DNA from: Anas platyrhynchos | Lineage: Eukaryota; Chordata; Aves; Anseriformes; Anatidae | Assembly (NCBI RefSeq): GCF_047663525.1 | Contig: NC_092604.1 | Coordinates: forward strand, 11,457,501 to 11,521,500 | Direction: 5' to 3' | Length of the DNA: 64,000 bases | Shown here: positions 29,901 to 41,830 of the stretch, piece after piece | Position numbering within the stretch: the first letter of the stretch is position 1 | How the letters are laid out: each line of letters begins with the position of its first letter | Program-made: the position numbers and the translations under genes | Notes under the pieces: generated by a model | The model's input: only the letters and a program-made list of their open reading frames with translations | Database searches by the model: none | Told to the model about the DNA's origin: nothing

Positions 29901-32900
29901 CTATCTTTGTATCTTTGCTCCCCCCACATCTGCAGTTAAACACCAACACTTTGGGTATTTCATACTTGAATTCACGGAAAGAGTACTTAAAAGAAAATGG
30001 GATGCTTTAGGAATTGATTTGCTGAATTATTAATGACTTCGTTCCTTTCACTTGCATTTGTTTTGATGTGTCATTCCATCTCTCCCATGAACACACCAAA
30101 AGCAAATGAGACCATGCAAGGGTAGTGCTTAGATGAGAGAAGTTCAGGAGACACTTAAAGCTATGTGGTTACATCCACCTGTGTGGTGATCTTCATTGAT
30201 GCCTCCTTGGAAGTAAAACTGAGTAAGAGGCTGCCATTTGCCGAGGTTAGACATTGATGTTAGTGGTTTATGTGGGGAATATGATAAATTTACCTAGCTT
30301 CTGATAGTTCCTTTGCTGAACAAAATGAATGATGAACTCTTATCAAAGACCTGAGGCATACTTTTAACAGTGATGCTGAAAGCAATGCGTCACTCTTTTT
30401 CTTGGCAGTGGTTTTGTACTAATCACTGAATGCTTGATTACTTTATTTTGTCAAGGGAAAAGCAGAGAGAAGGTACTATTGCAGAAATCAGTCGTAAGTG
30501 ACCGCTTGCAGCGCCTGCTTCAGCCAAAGCTACTGAAGTAAGTACTGTGCAAAAATCCTTTCCCATGACAATGTAACATCTGACATAAGGAGAAAAAATA
30601 TGTGGACATGATGCTGCCTTCAGCAAGTTCTGTGTTAACTCTGCAATTTCAGTAAGGTTACAAAGCACAGTGGGGATTCCTGGGGATTCTTTACCACTTT
30701 GGGGCCTGGGAATTGCAGCAGTGATGCCCTCAGGACATGGAGTTTGGGTACCAGTGCAGAGGATGATGCTGTTGTAGATGGCAGCATCCTCCATTCTCTG
30801 TTGCCAGCTATATTATCTGTGTGTTACCTGGTATTGAAGGGTCTTGGACTGTAAAGTTCTGACCATAAGCAAGAGGTTACAGCATTCAGCTTGGACTGTA
30901 AACAGTTGATGACTGTGTTGCAGGTAACTGGCAGGTGGAATGGATTTGTTCTGAAGATACTGTAGCATTTTATAGCCATCTATTTCTTCTGTTGACACAG
31001 TGGTATAACTTAAAATAGTCTACAGGGCTTGAAGCTGAACTTGATATGTTGCAAGTGAGCCATAACAGTGTGTCCAGTGAGAGATTTATGTGCCTAGAGC
31101 TGGTGCAGTCTTGTTTGTTGCTGTTGCAGCCATCGCTGATTATCTCTGTAAATACCAAAATGATTAATCTGAGACCTGTTCTGGGTCAACTGTTTGCATT
31201 GAAGCAGTAAAAGTAGGATGAGTTTGCCATGTGGGAAAACTTAGAAGAACAGTTTTGTTTACTGCATAAATAAATTGAAGGAAAGAATGATACTCGTGGG
31301 GAAACCACCTTTGCTATGTATCTTCTGATGCCATTGACCTACTTCACATCTAGTCTCAAGTAATGTTGAAAATGTCTTTGAACAGGTTGAGTTACTGGAA
31401 TCAGAAACTGGAAAAAGTCAAGACTGAAATGGAAAAACAAATCTTGGAAAAGCAAATCAAAGAAGTGGAACAAGAAATAGAGGCAATTAAGTAAGAAGTT
31501 ACCTTTATATGTTCATGGTGAAAATGCAAATAAGTTCTTGGAGGCTAATTCCTAAAGTTCCCTCCTTCCTTGAGCACTTCTGGTTATGACATTTGGAGAA
31601 ACCTTCACATAAGCCAACACAAATAAAACTATCAAGTGCCGTTCAAACTCTGCAGAGCTCTCATCTCTACAGCTCTTCACTAAGAATCATGTTTTGGGTG
31701 TTGATCTACAAATGTAATATGTACAGCTAGTATAGAGGCACAGTTTGAAATAGTTTTTGTTTTAGCAACAAGGAGACAGAACTCTGCAAATTCTAATAAT
31801 TCTGAGCTTTTGCTTTCTAAAGCGTCCGGAGGAATTCATTTTGATACTGCGTTTAACTGTTTATCCTGCTAAACTAACATGATCTTGTAGGGGGCTGTTT
31901 TTCAACAGTGCATTCCTTATACTTAAGTAAAATTATTTTAGTAAACCCAGTAAGAAGGAAACCTGGTTTGGGGAAAAGTTATGGATGTTAAAGAGCCTGA
32001 TGCTTTGAGGTAGTCAGGTTTTGTGGAAGTTGATAATAGGTGAGAGGAATAAGATGAAGCAAGGTCAGGCAGAGAAACTGACTGTTCAGTTAACTTTTTA
32101 ATAGGGCTCTTTCTTTCTCTTTGTATCTTTTGCTTCAGCCAGCTTCCAGAAAGTGACTTGTTAGGAGACAGATTTGACGAGCATGACTGGGAGAAAATTT
32201 CAAACATCCATGTAAGTTGGGAGATCGGCTATTTTATTACTTCTGACATGCGTCCCTTATCTTGAGAGAAACTACACCTGAACTGGTGTAGTTTTCACCC
32301 TGTTTCCATTATGCACTGCTAGAAGTTGACTGTTGTGTGATTTCAACGTGGCAAGCATGGAAGCATTGGACATTTGTTGTTACTGGTTAAATTTAATATG
32401 TTAATTCTGAAAAGAATTAGCAATAAAATATGTAAGGATTAGAAAATATATCCTTTGTATCAGTGTTTGTGTCTTTCCAGTTGTTTCAGTCCCAGCTACA
32501 AAACAGAAAAGATTTTTGCTCTCTCTCTTAGTTTGATGGACAACGTAGCTCAGAAGAACTGAGGAAGTTTTGGCAAAACTACGAGCATCCAAGCATCAAC
32601 AAAAAGGAATGGACAGAGGAGGAAACAGAGAGGCTGAAGAAGATAGCTGCTGAACATGGTTATTTGGACTGGCAGACTATAGCCCAGGAGTTGGGGGTAA
32701 GGCTGTGATACTGGAAACGAGGTGAAAAATCTTGCTTTTTTTTTCTTCTTGCTTTTTGTCCTCATAAATATCCATTTTTCTAAGTAGCTTTTGTTTTTAT
32801 TGCATTAAGACAAACAGGACAGCTTTCCAGTGCTTGCAGAAGTATCAAGCCTATAACAAAGACTTGAAAAGGAAAGAATGGACCAGAGAAGAAGATCTGA

Positions 32901-35900
32901 TGCTTTTAGAGCTTGTTCAAGAGATGAGAGTAGGAAGTCATATCCCATACAAGAAAAGTAAGTGATGTACAAATAAAACGTTTTCCATTCATGTGTGAGG
33001 GTTAGTTGTTGTTTGTTGTTTTTGTTTTCCCAGGCTTGTGTGTATTAATACTTCTGCATGCTAGAGCACCCAGCCTGCTCTGATTGGAAGAATTAGTAAA
33101 GTTTTATTTCCTATGAGTGCTTACATTTCCACAATAGTCACAGTTCTGTGTTTTTATCCTACGTTTGTAGCCTGTTACCTAAATAAGGTACAGAGTGCCC
33201 AAAGAAGGGCAACAAAGATGGTGGAGGGTCTAGAGAACAAATTTTATGAGGAGTGGTTAAGAGAGCTAGGGTTGCTTAGCTTTTCTTTGCATTTCTAGTT
33301 GCTTATTACATGGAAGGAAGAGATTCTGCCCAGCTGATTTACCGATGGACCAAGAGTGTGGACCCCAGTTTGAAAAAAGGACCCTGGACACCGGAGGAAG
33401 ATGCTGTAAGCTCTGTTCTCTGATTCCCTAGAATTGCAGGGTACAAAAATGGAATGGTTAGAATGTTAGAAATTTTTATACACCTGACCTTTAATAGTGG
33501 CACACATGGAATTTGAAATGGATTAAGATGGGCACTTTACAAGTCAGAGGGCTTAGGAGCTCCCAAACACTTCTGAGACTTGCAATAGATAATAAGACTA
33601 TTACTGATGAGAGTTTCAACTCATTCTTTGTGTGATTAACATAGATGCTGTTGGCTGCAGTTAAGAAGTATGGAGAGCGTGACTGGTACAAAATCCGGAC
33701 GGAAGTACCAGGCAGGAGCGATGCTCAGTGCAGAGATCGGTAAGTACACTAGAGGAAACAACTGTTCTTTCAAGCTTATTATCCAGAGATAAGCAGAAGT
33801 AGGGAATGTTTTTGTCCCAAACAATCCAAAGTTGTCCTGAAACCTGAGCGAGTGCATGTAGGGAGGAAAGGTTGTCATTCGTGTATTGCCTGTGTAGCTG
33901 TGAACGTTACCTAGTCAGTCACTTCCTGTAACTGACACCAATACTGCGAGAGGTGCTGAGCCATCTTCAGCATTGGACCCAACTGCAGGAGGCTTAGAGT
34001 GCAGCATGTCATAATTTCAGTGATGTTTTACACCTGCTCATTTTAATTTTTAATTGTGTGGTTTGATGTTTAGAGAACAAAGAGATCATAGCCATGCTGT
34101 ATGAAGGGAGTAGGAATGGGACCCCTTAGAAAATCTCATAATGATGCTGTGTTTTTTAGCCTCAGACTATGCAGTAATGATCGGAACTGTACAAACAAGG
34201 CTGAATGTTCCTTTAATGTTTTTATTTTGAAGGTACTTAAAAGCATTGCACTGCGATGTAAAGAAAGGCAGGTGGAGTTTAGAGGAAGAGGAACAACTAA
34301 TTGATCTGGTGCAAAAGCATGGCCTGGGTAGGTGTGGCTGTGGATTAACCTTCAAAAGCTTAGAGAAGCAAGCATTATTTAGTAATTTACCATTTAAATT
34401 TGTTTTTTTATTTTAAGTGGCTGACAGAAGCAGGCTCTGCTTCATCCTGGTGATTGCAAGCTTCCATATGCTCTGCTCTTCATCCTTTTTAGGTCACTGG
34501 AGTAAAATTGCTTCTGAGTTGCCTCACCGGACTGGCTCCCAGTGCCTAAGCAAGTGGAAACTCATGATTGGGTCTAAGGTACTGTACAAAATCCTGTTAT
34601 GTCACAGTCCCATTTATCTTTTTAATTAAGAGCCTCTAAACTAAAAGTGAAAGTATGTGAAATTGATACCAAAATTGACTTTGATTTCATATGATCAATT
34701 TTATCAATCATTTAATTAATTTTATTGCCTTGAAATTCCCACAAGGATGGCATAAACTTACGTTTTCTTATAGGTACATCATGAGTTGCCAGGTTTGGCA
34801 CAAAGCACTCTTAGGAATATTGTGGTTGCTTAAAACCATGTTAAAAACACTGTCATGTTTCCATTGTCAAAGCACCAGCAGGTGCTGCTGCACACTCCAT
34901 TTGGAAGCCACACGCTTCTGATAGGATACTGCCCCACAAAACTTTTTAACTTACTGATTTGAGAGATTTGCAAGTCAGGGAGGAACACTGGCTAAAACTT
35001 GTCTGTGCTCTTTTTGACTAAGTAGAAAAGATCAAGGCCAGCAAAACGGCGACATGTAGAAGAAGAGAGTACCAGCTGCTCAGACAGCAGCAGCGAAGAC
35101 ATAGAACTGGACTTAACAGACAGTTCAGAAGAGGAGATAACAAAGAAGGAGGAGTGTGCGTTTCCCAGCATTGATTTGTGGATTCCAACACAGTCAAGTA
35201 CACAGGAGACGAACAAAGGAAGATACCAAACTTCATCCCTTTTCTCTTCCATGAGTGCTAATGCAAGGACCAGTAACAGTGAAGTTCCACGTGTACTGTG
35301 TGATGGAGGCAAGGACGGAGTCGCTGATAAGTCTGCAGAACTGAACACCATCCTGAGGGGCATTGCACGCCCACATTCAACAGACATCACTGTGACAAAT
35401 CCAGTAGAAGTAATTAACAAGGTGAATCCTGGGATCCTCAGTCTGGTTTTGATGGAATTTCAGCTTAGATCAGAAATTGCCAGGAAGTACATTCGCTGCA
35501 GTAAAGAGAACAAGTAATGAATGATAAGTAGATGATAAAATCTTTCTTGCACCTCTGTTAGTTGGTTTCTTGTTTTACCATTGGGGGGTGCTATTGGAAA
35601 CTGAGCTGTGGGATTAAACGAACTTCTAGCAGTGCTCTCCCCTGACCCTGTATCATCTAGAAAACAACTGTGCTCTTTCCTACCCATAGTGTTAGAGAAA
35701 CAAAACTTTTTCCATATTTTTCATAAAACAGAATTGGCTGGTGAATTGTGATTACTCTCTCTACCTAGACTAGAGTGCGTAGACTTAGAGTTTGTAAGAA
35801 CTCAGTTACCTGTGCATCTGTCTCATTCTGAGTTTAGTTTTCATCCCAGATCAGACACTGAAACAGTATAAACCCTCCTTGCACGATTTTGCAGAAAAAT

Positions 35901-38900
35901 ACTCCTTAGTAAAATACTAAATGTCAAAACTACAATTCTTAACACAAGAGAAAATATTTTTGCCTAAGTGAACTTAAATAGCATGTGCCTCCCTCAGCTG
36001 CAGGGACAATTGCACCGAAGACAAGTTTGTTGGTTACAGAAGTGGTTATGGTATGCGTGGTTTGTAAATGCTTGTCTGATGTAATCAGTCTTTTGATTTT
36101 GATTGCAGATAAGGCATGATTTTTTTGACCAGAAATTTAGGGAAGAGTTGCTGACTTTTTTTCAAACTTCTCACTATTTCTTCCCTTGTACTGTTAAGCC
36201 AAAAAAAAATAGAAAGAGAATAATCCAGTACATTTTGGATGGGTTTTTGTGGATACTTCATGCTAAACCTTAAACAAAATAGACATTTGGTATTGTGGTA
36301 ACACACAAGGACGAAAAGATAAGGTAAAGATCTGCACTTTGGGGCTGATCTAATATACTACAATATTTTCAGTAGCAGAAAAGTTGAAAACTTTTGTACA
36401 TTTTGTGTGTAATGTCGGCACAAATAATTTTCTGTGGGATACTTTCCATTACACTCTTTCTTTTGTACTCTTTTTTTTTAAAGGCTTCCAGATGTGGAAA
36501 GCAAGTGCTACGGGTTACCCTGGAAGATGTGAGAAGAGTATTAAGAAATAACACGTGCTATCAAATGAAACTTGTAAGTGCCTCTTGTCTTGTCTGCTCC
36601 TGTGATGTGTGCACTGCCAGGCTGTATTTAGTGGAAAATAAGCATAGAATCACAGATCTTACCTCACTGTAGTCCCGAGAGGGAAAAGGCTGTGGTCTTT
36701 TTTTTCATAACTACCTTGTGAATAGTTTGTTACGGGACTAACTTTGCTAGAACCTACCAAATTGGGATTGTAATTATGTGTTTATTCATGCACAGCAATC
36801 AAAGATGGTAAAACCTTTTTCCACTGGTTTAACAAAAATGTCTGGAGCTGCTACGTCTGCTGATCAGAAGCTTCAGGGGCTGCAGCTGAAGAAAAGTTAT
36901 CGTCAAAAGAGAGAGCGTTTGAAAAGAATAAACCTTGACAGAAAGCTTCTGATGGCTGTGACACCTTGGGTGGGCAACGTGCTGCTGCCTTGCACCTTGC
37001 AGACTGGGAAGATGGCTTTTCATCAGACAAAAGGTAGTGGTAACCCATCAGGGACAGCACTCTCCTACTCTCTATCCTTGTTTCTGATATCTTCTAAGTG
37101 AGCACCCAGCTGATTTTCATCTTGGGCTCTTTTTCTAGCTTATGCTATTCAAGAGAAGATGAAGTCAATCAGTCTCTCGAGCACTCCCCTGTTCACGCTT
37201 TTCATTCAGGTAGGTTTTACTGTCTTCATAGCATCCACTTTTAAACAGTGGTGATCTTTTTTTGTATTTGATACCTAAATAAAAGGTTTATCTTTGCTCC
37301 TTAAATTACTCATCTGATTATTGGGTTAATCTACTCTCATGGCTTACATATGATGTGTACTACATTCTGTGTCCACTCTAATACCGTCAGGATTTTTTTT
37401 CTATAACTGTGAAAATGTGCCCAGAATCTTTCACGTAAAGCCTTCCCTATCTATCTTAGATTGGCACTGGCTCTACCAGAGTATTTTTGTTCTGAATCAA
37501 GTTCTGAATAAGAGTTGGACTTGATGATCCTTAAGGGTCCCTTCCAACTCAGGATATTCTATGAATCAAACTTTTATGAATTTCTTATCTTGCAGCTCTT
37601 CCAGATTGATACCAATGGTTGCATGAAAGTTATTCGGGAGGGAAGACTAAAGCAGTCAGAGCTGAAGGCTAATGCAGCGGGGCCTCAGCAGGTATTGTGC
37701 ATCACATTTCAAAGCTTTTCCTACTGGTGTCTTGACTAAAGTAGATGGTTTTCAATGGCTGTGCTAAGTGCTACTATAGCTCAAGTATAATTTAATGTAT
37801 TTTCTTTGGCAGGCTTCCCAAAATGTGGAGACTTCTTCAGGTACGTACCAGAATGTTTATTTTTATGATATGCAAGAACTTTCACTTAATTCATCGCTGC
37901 TGTGTTAATGACTAATTTAACTGAAGGAGAACTGGAACAAAACGACATTGTCTTACTCATTTTTGGTAGCTCTTGGATATTTCAGTTATTGGCTAAATGT
38001 GTTGCTTTTGGTAAGGAATGGCAAAAATACTGAAGGGCCAGGGGACCAGTGGCTTTGTGCCTGTCTGACAGTCTGTAGATTATCACTGTTAAACTTTTCT
38101 CAAGCAAGATGCTGGCTGTGGGCTGGAGTAAACATGCTGGCACCAACCAAAAGCCCCATTTATTGTCATCACCCTGGCTGATGTGCAGTGCCTGTGTTGC
38201 ACTGCCCAGCACGGTTCCTCCTGTGCAGTGTTAAGGTACATTTCTAACCCGTCTGCTGGTTAAATAAATACTACAGCGTTGGAGGAACTTTCACAAGCAG
38301 AAACTTTGCTACTTCCTGTGCTGGGTACTTGATGCTTAATAGCTAAGGAATGGCTTCTAAAGCCTTTTTCCTTTTTGAAGACACTGAAATGTTTTCCCCC
38401 CCTTTCTTTACTCCTCTACAGGCAGTTCATCACAACCGTATACTCAGAGGAACTCCCAAAGGGGCGTCCCAAGGAGTGCTGTCAGAAGACCTGTTGCCTT
38501 AAAAGCAAGGGAGACTTCTGCTGCTGGTCTTCAGAGCAGCGCTCCTGTTCTTGCCATGCAGGTGGCTCTTCCAGCCCAGGCACAAAGGCAGAAACCTAAA
38601 ACTGTCTCAGAACTGCTGAAAGAGAAGCGGCTAAGGGAATCCCAGGCCAAGGCAGCTATGCAGAGAACAGTATTTATTGCCCCACAGGTGTTGGTTCCAG
38701 GGCCTTTGATAATCCAGCAGCCACCGCAGCAAATTGTTCCCTCTGCACAGGCAGGGAGCACACCTGGAGCAGTTGGTTGTGCAAACAGCGACGTCCGGTT
38801 TGCACCAGCTCAGCTTCCAGCTTTTACTTCTGTTGCAGGCTCAACTTCTACCACCACTGTGGTTGAAAACCATTCCTCATCAGTACCCAAAACCGGGGAG

Positions 38901-41443
38901 AGCTCTGGTTCCTCAGAAGGACCAAAAGTACAATCCGATAAGGAACTAAATGAGCAAGCTCCTCAAAGGAGCCCTGAAGGAGGTGGTTTTCCAGGCCTGA
39001 ATCCACCTGGAGCAGAGCAGGCCTCGAATCAAGGAGGGTGCAACGGTCAGGTCCTGGCTGGTAGCTCAGTTCCAGTAGTGCTGCAAAATCAAGCTTTTGT
39101 GCCTCGTCAAATTGCAGTGGTGCCTGTTGGTGTGGAGTCTGGCAGCAACAAACTGTCTCTTCCCACACCACTTCCCTGTGACCCGAACGGTAACGGACCA
39201 CAGCAGAGGCCAGGCAACTTCTTGCCTGCTCTTGTAGCTCCACAAGCCGGCTCCCGTTTGGTTCCCAGCAGCGTGGTGCCTTTCACCTGGGTTGTAACGC
39301 CGCAGGCTTTGCTCCCCACCTCTGTGCAAGCTGTTGTGGGTGTTCCCCAAGGACTGCCAGCTGCTGCTGTGAAAAGTCAAAGCCAGGCAAGCGTGATGTC
39401 TGATGGCAGTGCTTTAGGAGTGGCTCCTGTACCAGCGGGAGCAAATACGCCTCACCCTAGCAGCACAGAGACAAAAGCACCAAGTTCCCAGTTAGCTGAA
39501 GGGGTACCACTGGGAAAGGCAACCCTTGAAAACCATTCTGTGAGTCTCCTACCTGTCACCTCAGCCAATCCTGCGTGCAGCACACCCACTGTTTCTTCTG
39601 CTGATGCTTCCTCCAAGACTTCTGACTGCTCTGCAGCTCAGCATTCTCCTCCAGCTGATGCACCAGCCCTGCGTGCTGCGCTGCTGCCCCAAACACAGCT
39701 ACCTGCAAGTACTGCAGGGTCTGATTCCCACTGTGCAGCAAGTTCTGTTAGCTCAGAGAAGAACCAGGACTCCTCTACACCAAACGCATCATCTTCCAAC
39801 CCAGCCATCGTTACAGAAGGGGCTGTGCTCCAGCCGAGAGACCCAGCTCCTCCTAACGACATCCCAAAGAACTCGGAGGGTTTTGCTGCCCGAGTGTTGA
39901 AACCCAGACCTATTGCCTCCAAACCACCCGCTACGCAGCCTGCTGGGGGTCCGCCCCAGCCAACCACTTCTAGTGCAGGAAAAACTCAGCTCGACTTCAG
40001 CCTGATTTCCCTTGAGGATGAGGAGGTGGTGAAAGAGTGGCTGAGCGGGGAGCAGGGTGTCCAGGTACCGCCACTGCAAACCAGGTTGCCTTATTTCCCA
40101 CCTTTCCTGTGCAACTTAAAAACCCTCTCAAGGCTGCTTCTGCAGAAGGCGGCTCTGGAGAAGCAAGCAGCGTGTCTTCTGCCTTCTGATGGTAGTCGGG
40201 ATGAGGGCGCTGGGGTTGATTTGCGTGCCATCACGGAACTGGTGCATCAGAAACTGGGCGATGACCCTGCTTTTCTCCTCCTGAAAGCCAGATTCCTGGC
40301 GGCCTTCACGCTCCCTGCTGTGCTCGCCACTCTGTCTCCCCCAAAAGTGGTGACAACTCTGTCAGGCAGCAGGAAGCAGGATGACGAGAGTGATGAAGAG
40401 GAGTGGCAGAGTGAGAACGAAGTGTCAGAGGAAGAGAGTTCTGGCAGTGAATTAACAGGCGTGCAGTCGGATGGGACAGGTGGTGAGGAGCCAGGAGATG
40501 AAGATGCCGATTTTCCGAACGAGGTAAAGCAGAGGTGCCAGGTACCGAAAGTGGGAAGTTACTGCCAGCTGAGCATTGCTCCCACTGGAATCTAGGGGGA
40601 AACTCCCCCTGATCTTAAGCGTAGCAGAAATGTGGTCATCTTGAGTAAGCAGAGCTCTGCACCCGATAACAGCAGCTCTCTTGTTTGGCTGTGAGCCTTT
40701 GGTCTTCACAAAGATAAAGGCCTCGCTCCTGTACTTTTTAAATCAGGCCCTTGATTTTCATTGTCTCCATTCTTCAAGCCCCTGTAACATAAGGGAACTT
40801 GCATGTTTGTTCCTGTTGCTGTTTAATGTTTTCCTCCCAAATTATTTGATGTGACTAAAGGTTATTGGAGTATATGGATTGATCTCAGCCATGATACCAA
40901 CCAAAAATCACTCTTTTTTAATTTTTTTTTTAATTAAATCTGTTACTGCCCAACACTGTTTCTTACAGAACATGCCAGGAAACTGTGTAGTTCAAACTTG
41001 CATTTCAATAAATTGTGACTCCAAACCAGACAAAAGAAACGTTAATGAAGATGAACAAACAAGGTCACTAGCTGTTTCTACAGAAAGATGACAAAGGTGC
41101 CTAAAAACCAGCAGTTGTCTTTCTGAAAAATGTATGCATTTGGATGTTTTCTGCTACCTGTGGTCACGGTAACCTAACAGTGTGCTCCATGCTTAATTTT
41201 GAGTGTAAATGGAATATTCTGGAAATCTTGCTGAGCTCCCTAAAATAAAAAGATGGGTTGAAGGGGCTGAATATTATGCTGGGTCTTGCGTTAGTGTGCA
41301 CATAGTCTGTTCTGCTTACCTTGCAGGGCATGGGAGCTGAAGAGATTGCACAATCTGTCTCGGGCTCCTACACGGATGTGACTGATGCCAGCGCTCCTCA
41401 AATCAGGAGGAGTTCCCGCCTCAGGAAAAGGAGAAGGACGTGA
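26998..41443 (+). CDS. SNAPC4: SNAPC4 (SNAP190), snRNA-activating complex subunit 4
   Basis: SNAPC4 is the largest SNAPc subunit; it binds the proximal sequence element of snRNA promoters for Pol II and Pol III. Exons: 26998-27142, 28001-28038, 28409-28564, 29092-29217, 29777-29855, 30456-30537, 31386-31490, 32139-32211, 32532-32696, 32810-32957, 33299-33405, 33645-33739, 34233-34327, 34493-34578, 35026-35421, 36484-36573, 36796-37033, 37139-37209, 37596-37691, 37813-37840, 38422-40523, 41327-41443. They sum to 1545 residues (human 1469). Residues about 255-500 hold the half plus four Myb repeats (KKEWTEEE, KRKEWTREED, KKGPWTPEED, KKGRWSLEEEEQ). LLMAVTPWVGNV, LFQIDTNGC and PKTVSELLKEKRL match human, as does the basic tail RRSSRLRKRRRT. 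A second ATG at 27031 (MELEAEREKI) aligns with the human start and may be the one used. Confidence 0.95.
27498..27503 (+). terminator. AATAAA in SNAPC4 intron 1, possible ENTR1 poly(A) signal
   Basis: This is the first canonical hexamer on the plus strand after the ENTR1 stop at 26712. If ENTR1 uses it, its 3'UTR runs through the SNAPC4 promoter and first exon. A premature SNAPC4 end is the alternative reading. Confidence 0.35.
33187..33280 (+). mobile_element. CR1 LINE fragment next to a SNAPC4 acceptor
   Basis: It matches the internal 3' part of CR1: 'aagaagggcaacaaagatgg', then 'ggagggtctagagaacaa', 'tatgaggagtgg' and 'agagctagggttgctt'. It is in sense orientation and stops about 18 nt before the acceptor at 33297-33298. 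It is a short, truncated, old-looking copy. Confidence 0.85.
37512..37566 (+). mobile_element. CR1 LINE 3' tail fragment
   Basis: 'ttggacttgatgatcc', 'gggtcccttccaactc' and 'attctatgaat' form the CR1 3' terminus with its 8-bp tail repeat. It sits 30 bp upstream of the SNAPC4 exon at 37596. Confidence 0.85.
40524..41326 (+). terminator. SNAPC4: Last SNAPC4 intron with two AATAAA signals
   Basis: The large exon ending at 40523 stays open into this intron for 23 more codons plus a stop at 40593-40595. Canonical AATAAA hexamers follow at 41007-41012 and 41244-41249. Together they could define an alternative 3' end producing a SNAPC4 without the basic C-terminal tail. Confidence 0.4.
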
Positions 41444-41830
41444 GAAGGAAACGGGTTAGTAATCGTTCTGTGAATCTTGCCTTTCTTCTCTTCGAAGGGA
41501 GAACCTGAAATACCTTCGTCTGTGGCACAGCTCAGACAATGAATCATGACCCTAGGAGCGGATGGGTTTGACTTCCCTTCCCTTAGCACAGAGTTCTGCA
41601 ATCATATATTAAGACATATTAAGTCACGTATATTCTGTGACTTTCATGGGGAAAAGGTGATGTCTGCATGATAAAACTATATATAAATGCTGTAAAGTTC
41701 AGGCATTTGGCAGCCTTTTAGACCTTGCTGCTGCCTATTAGTATTATACCTGGTGAGTAGGTACAGATGAGGCCAGAGACTTGGCTGCTAAGGTGAGGCC
41801 AGTGTAAGAATAAAGGGTCACAGTTGGGAC
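41444..41830 (+). other. SNAPC4: SNAPC4 3'UTR
   Basis: Non-coding sequence follows the RKRRRT stop. AATAAA at 41809-41814 is the first canonical poly(A) signal, giving a 3'UTR of about 0.39 kb. Confidence 0.55.
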
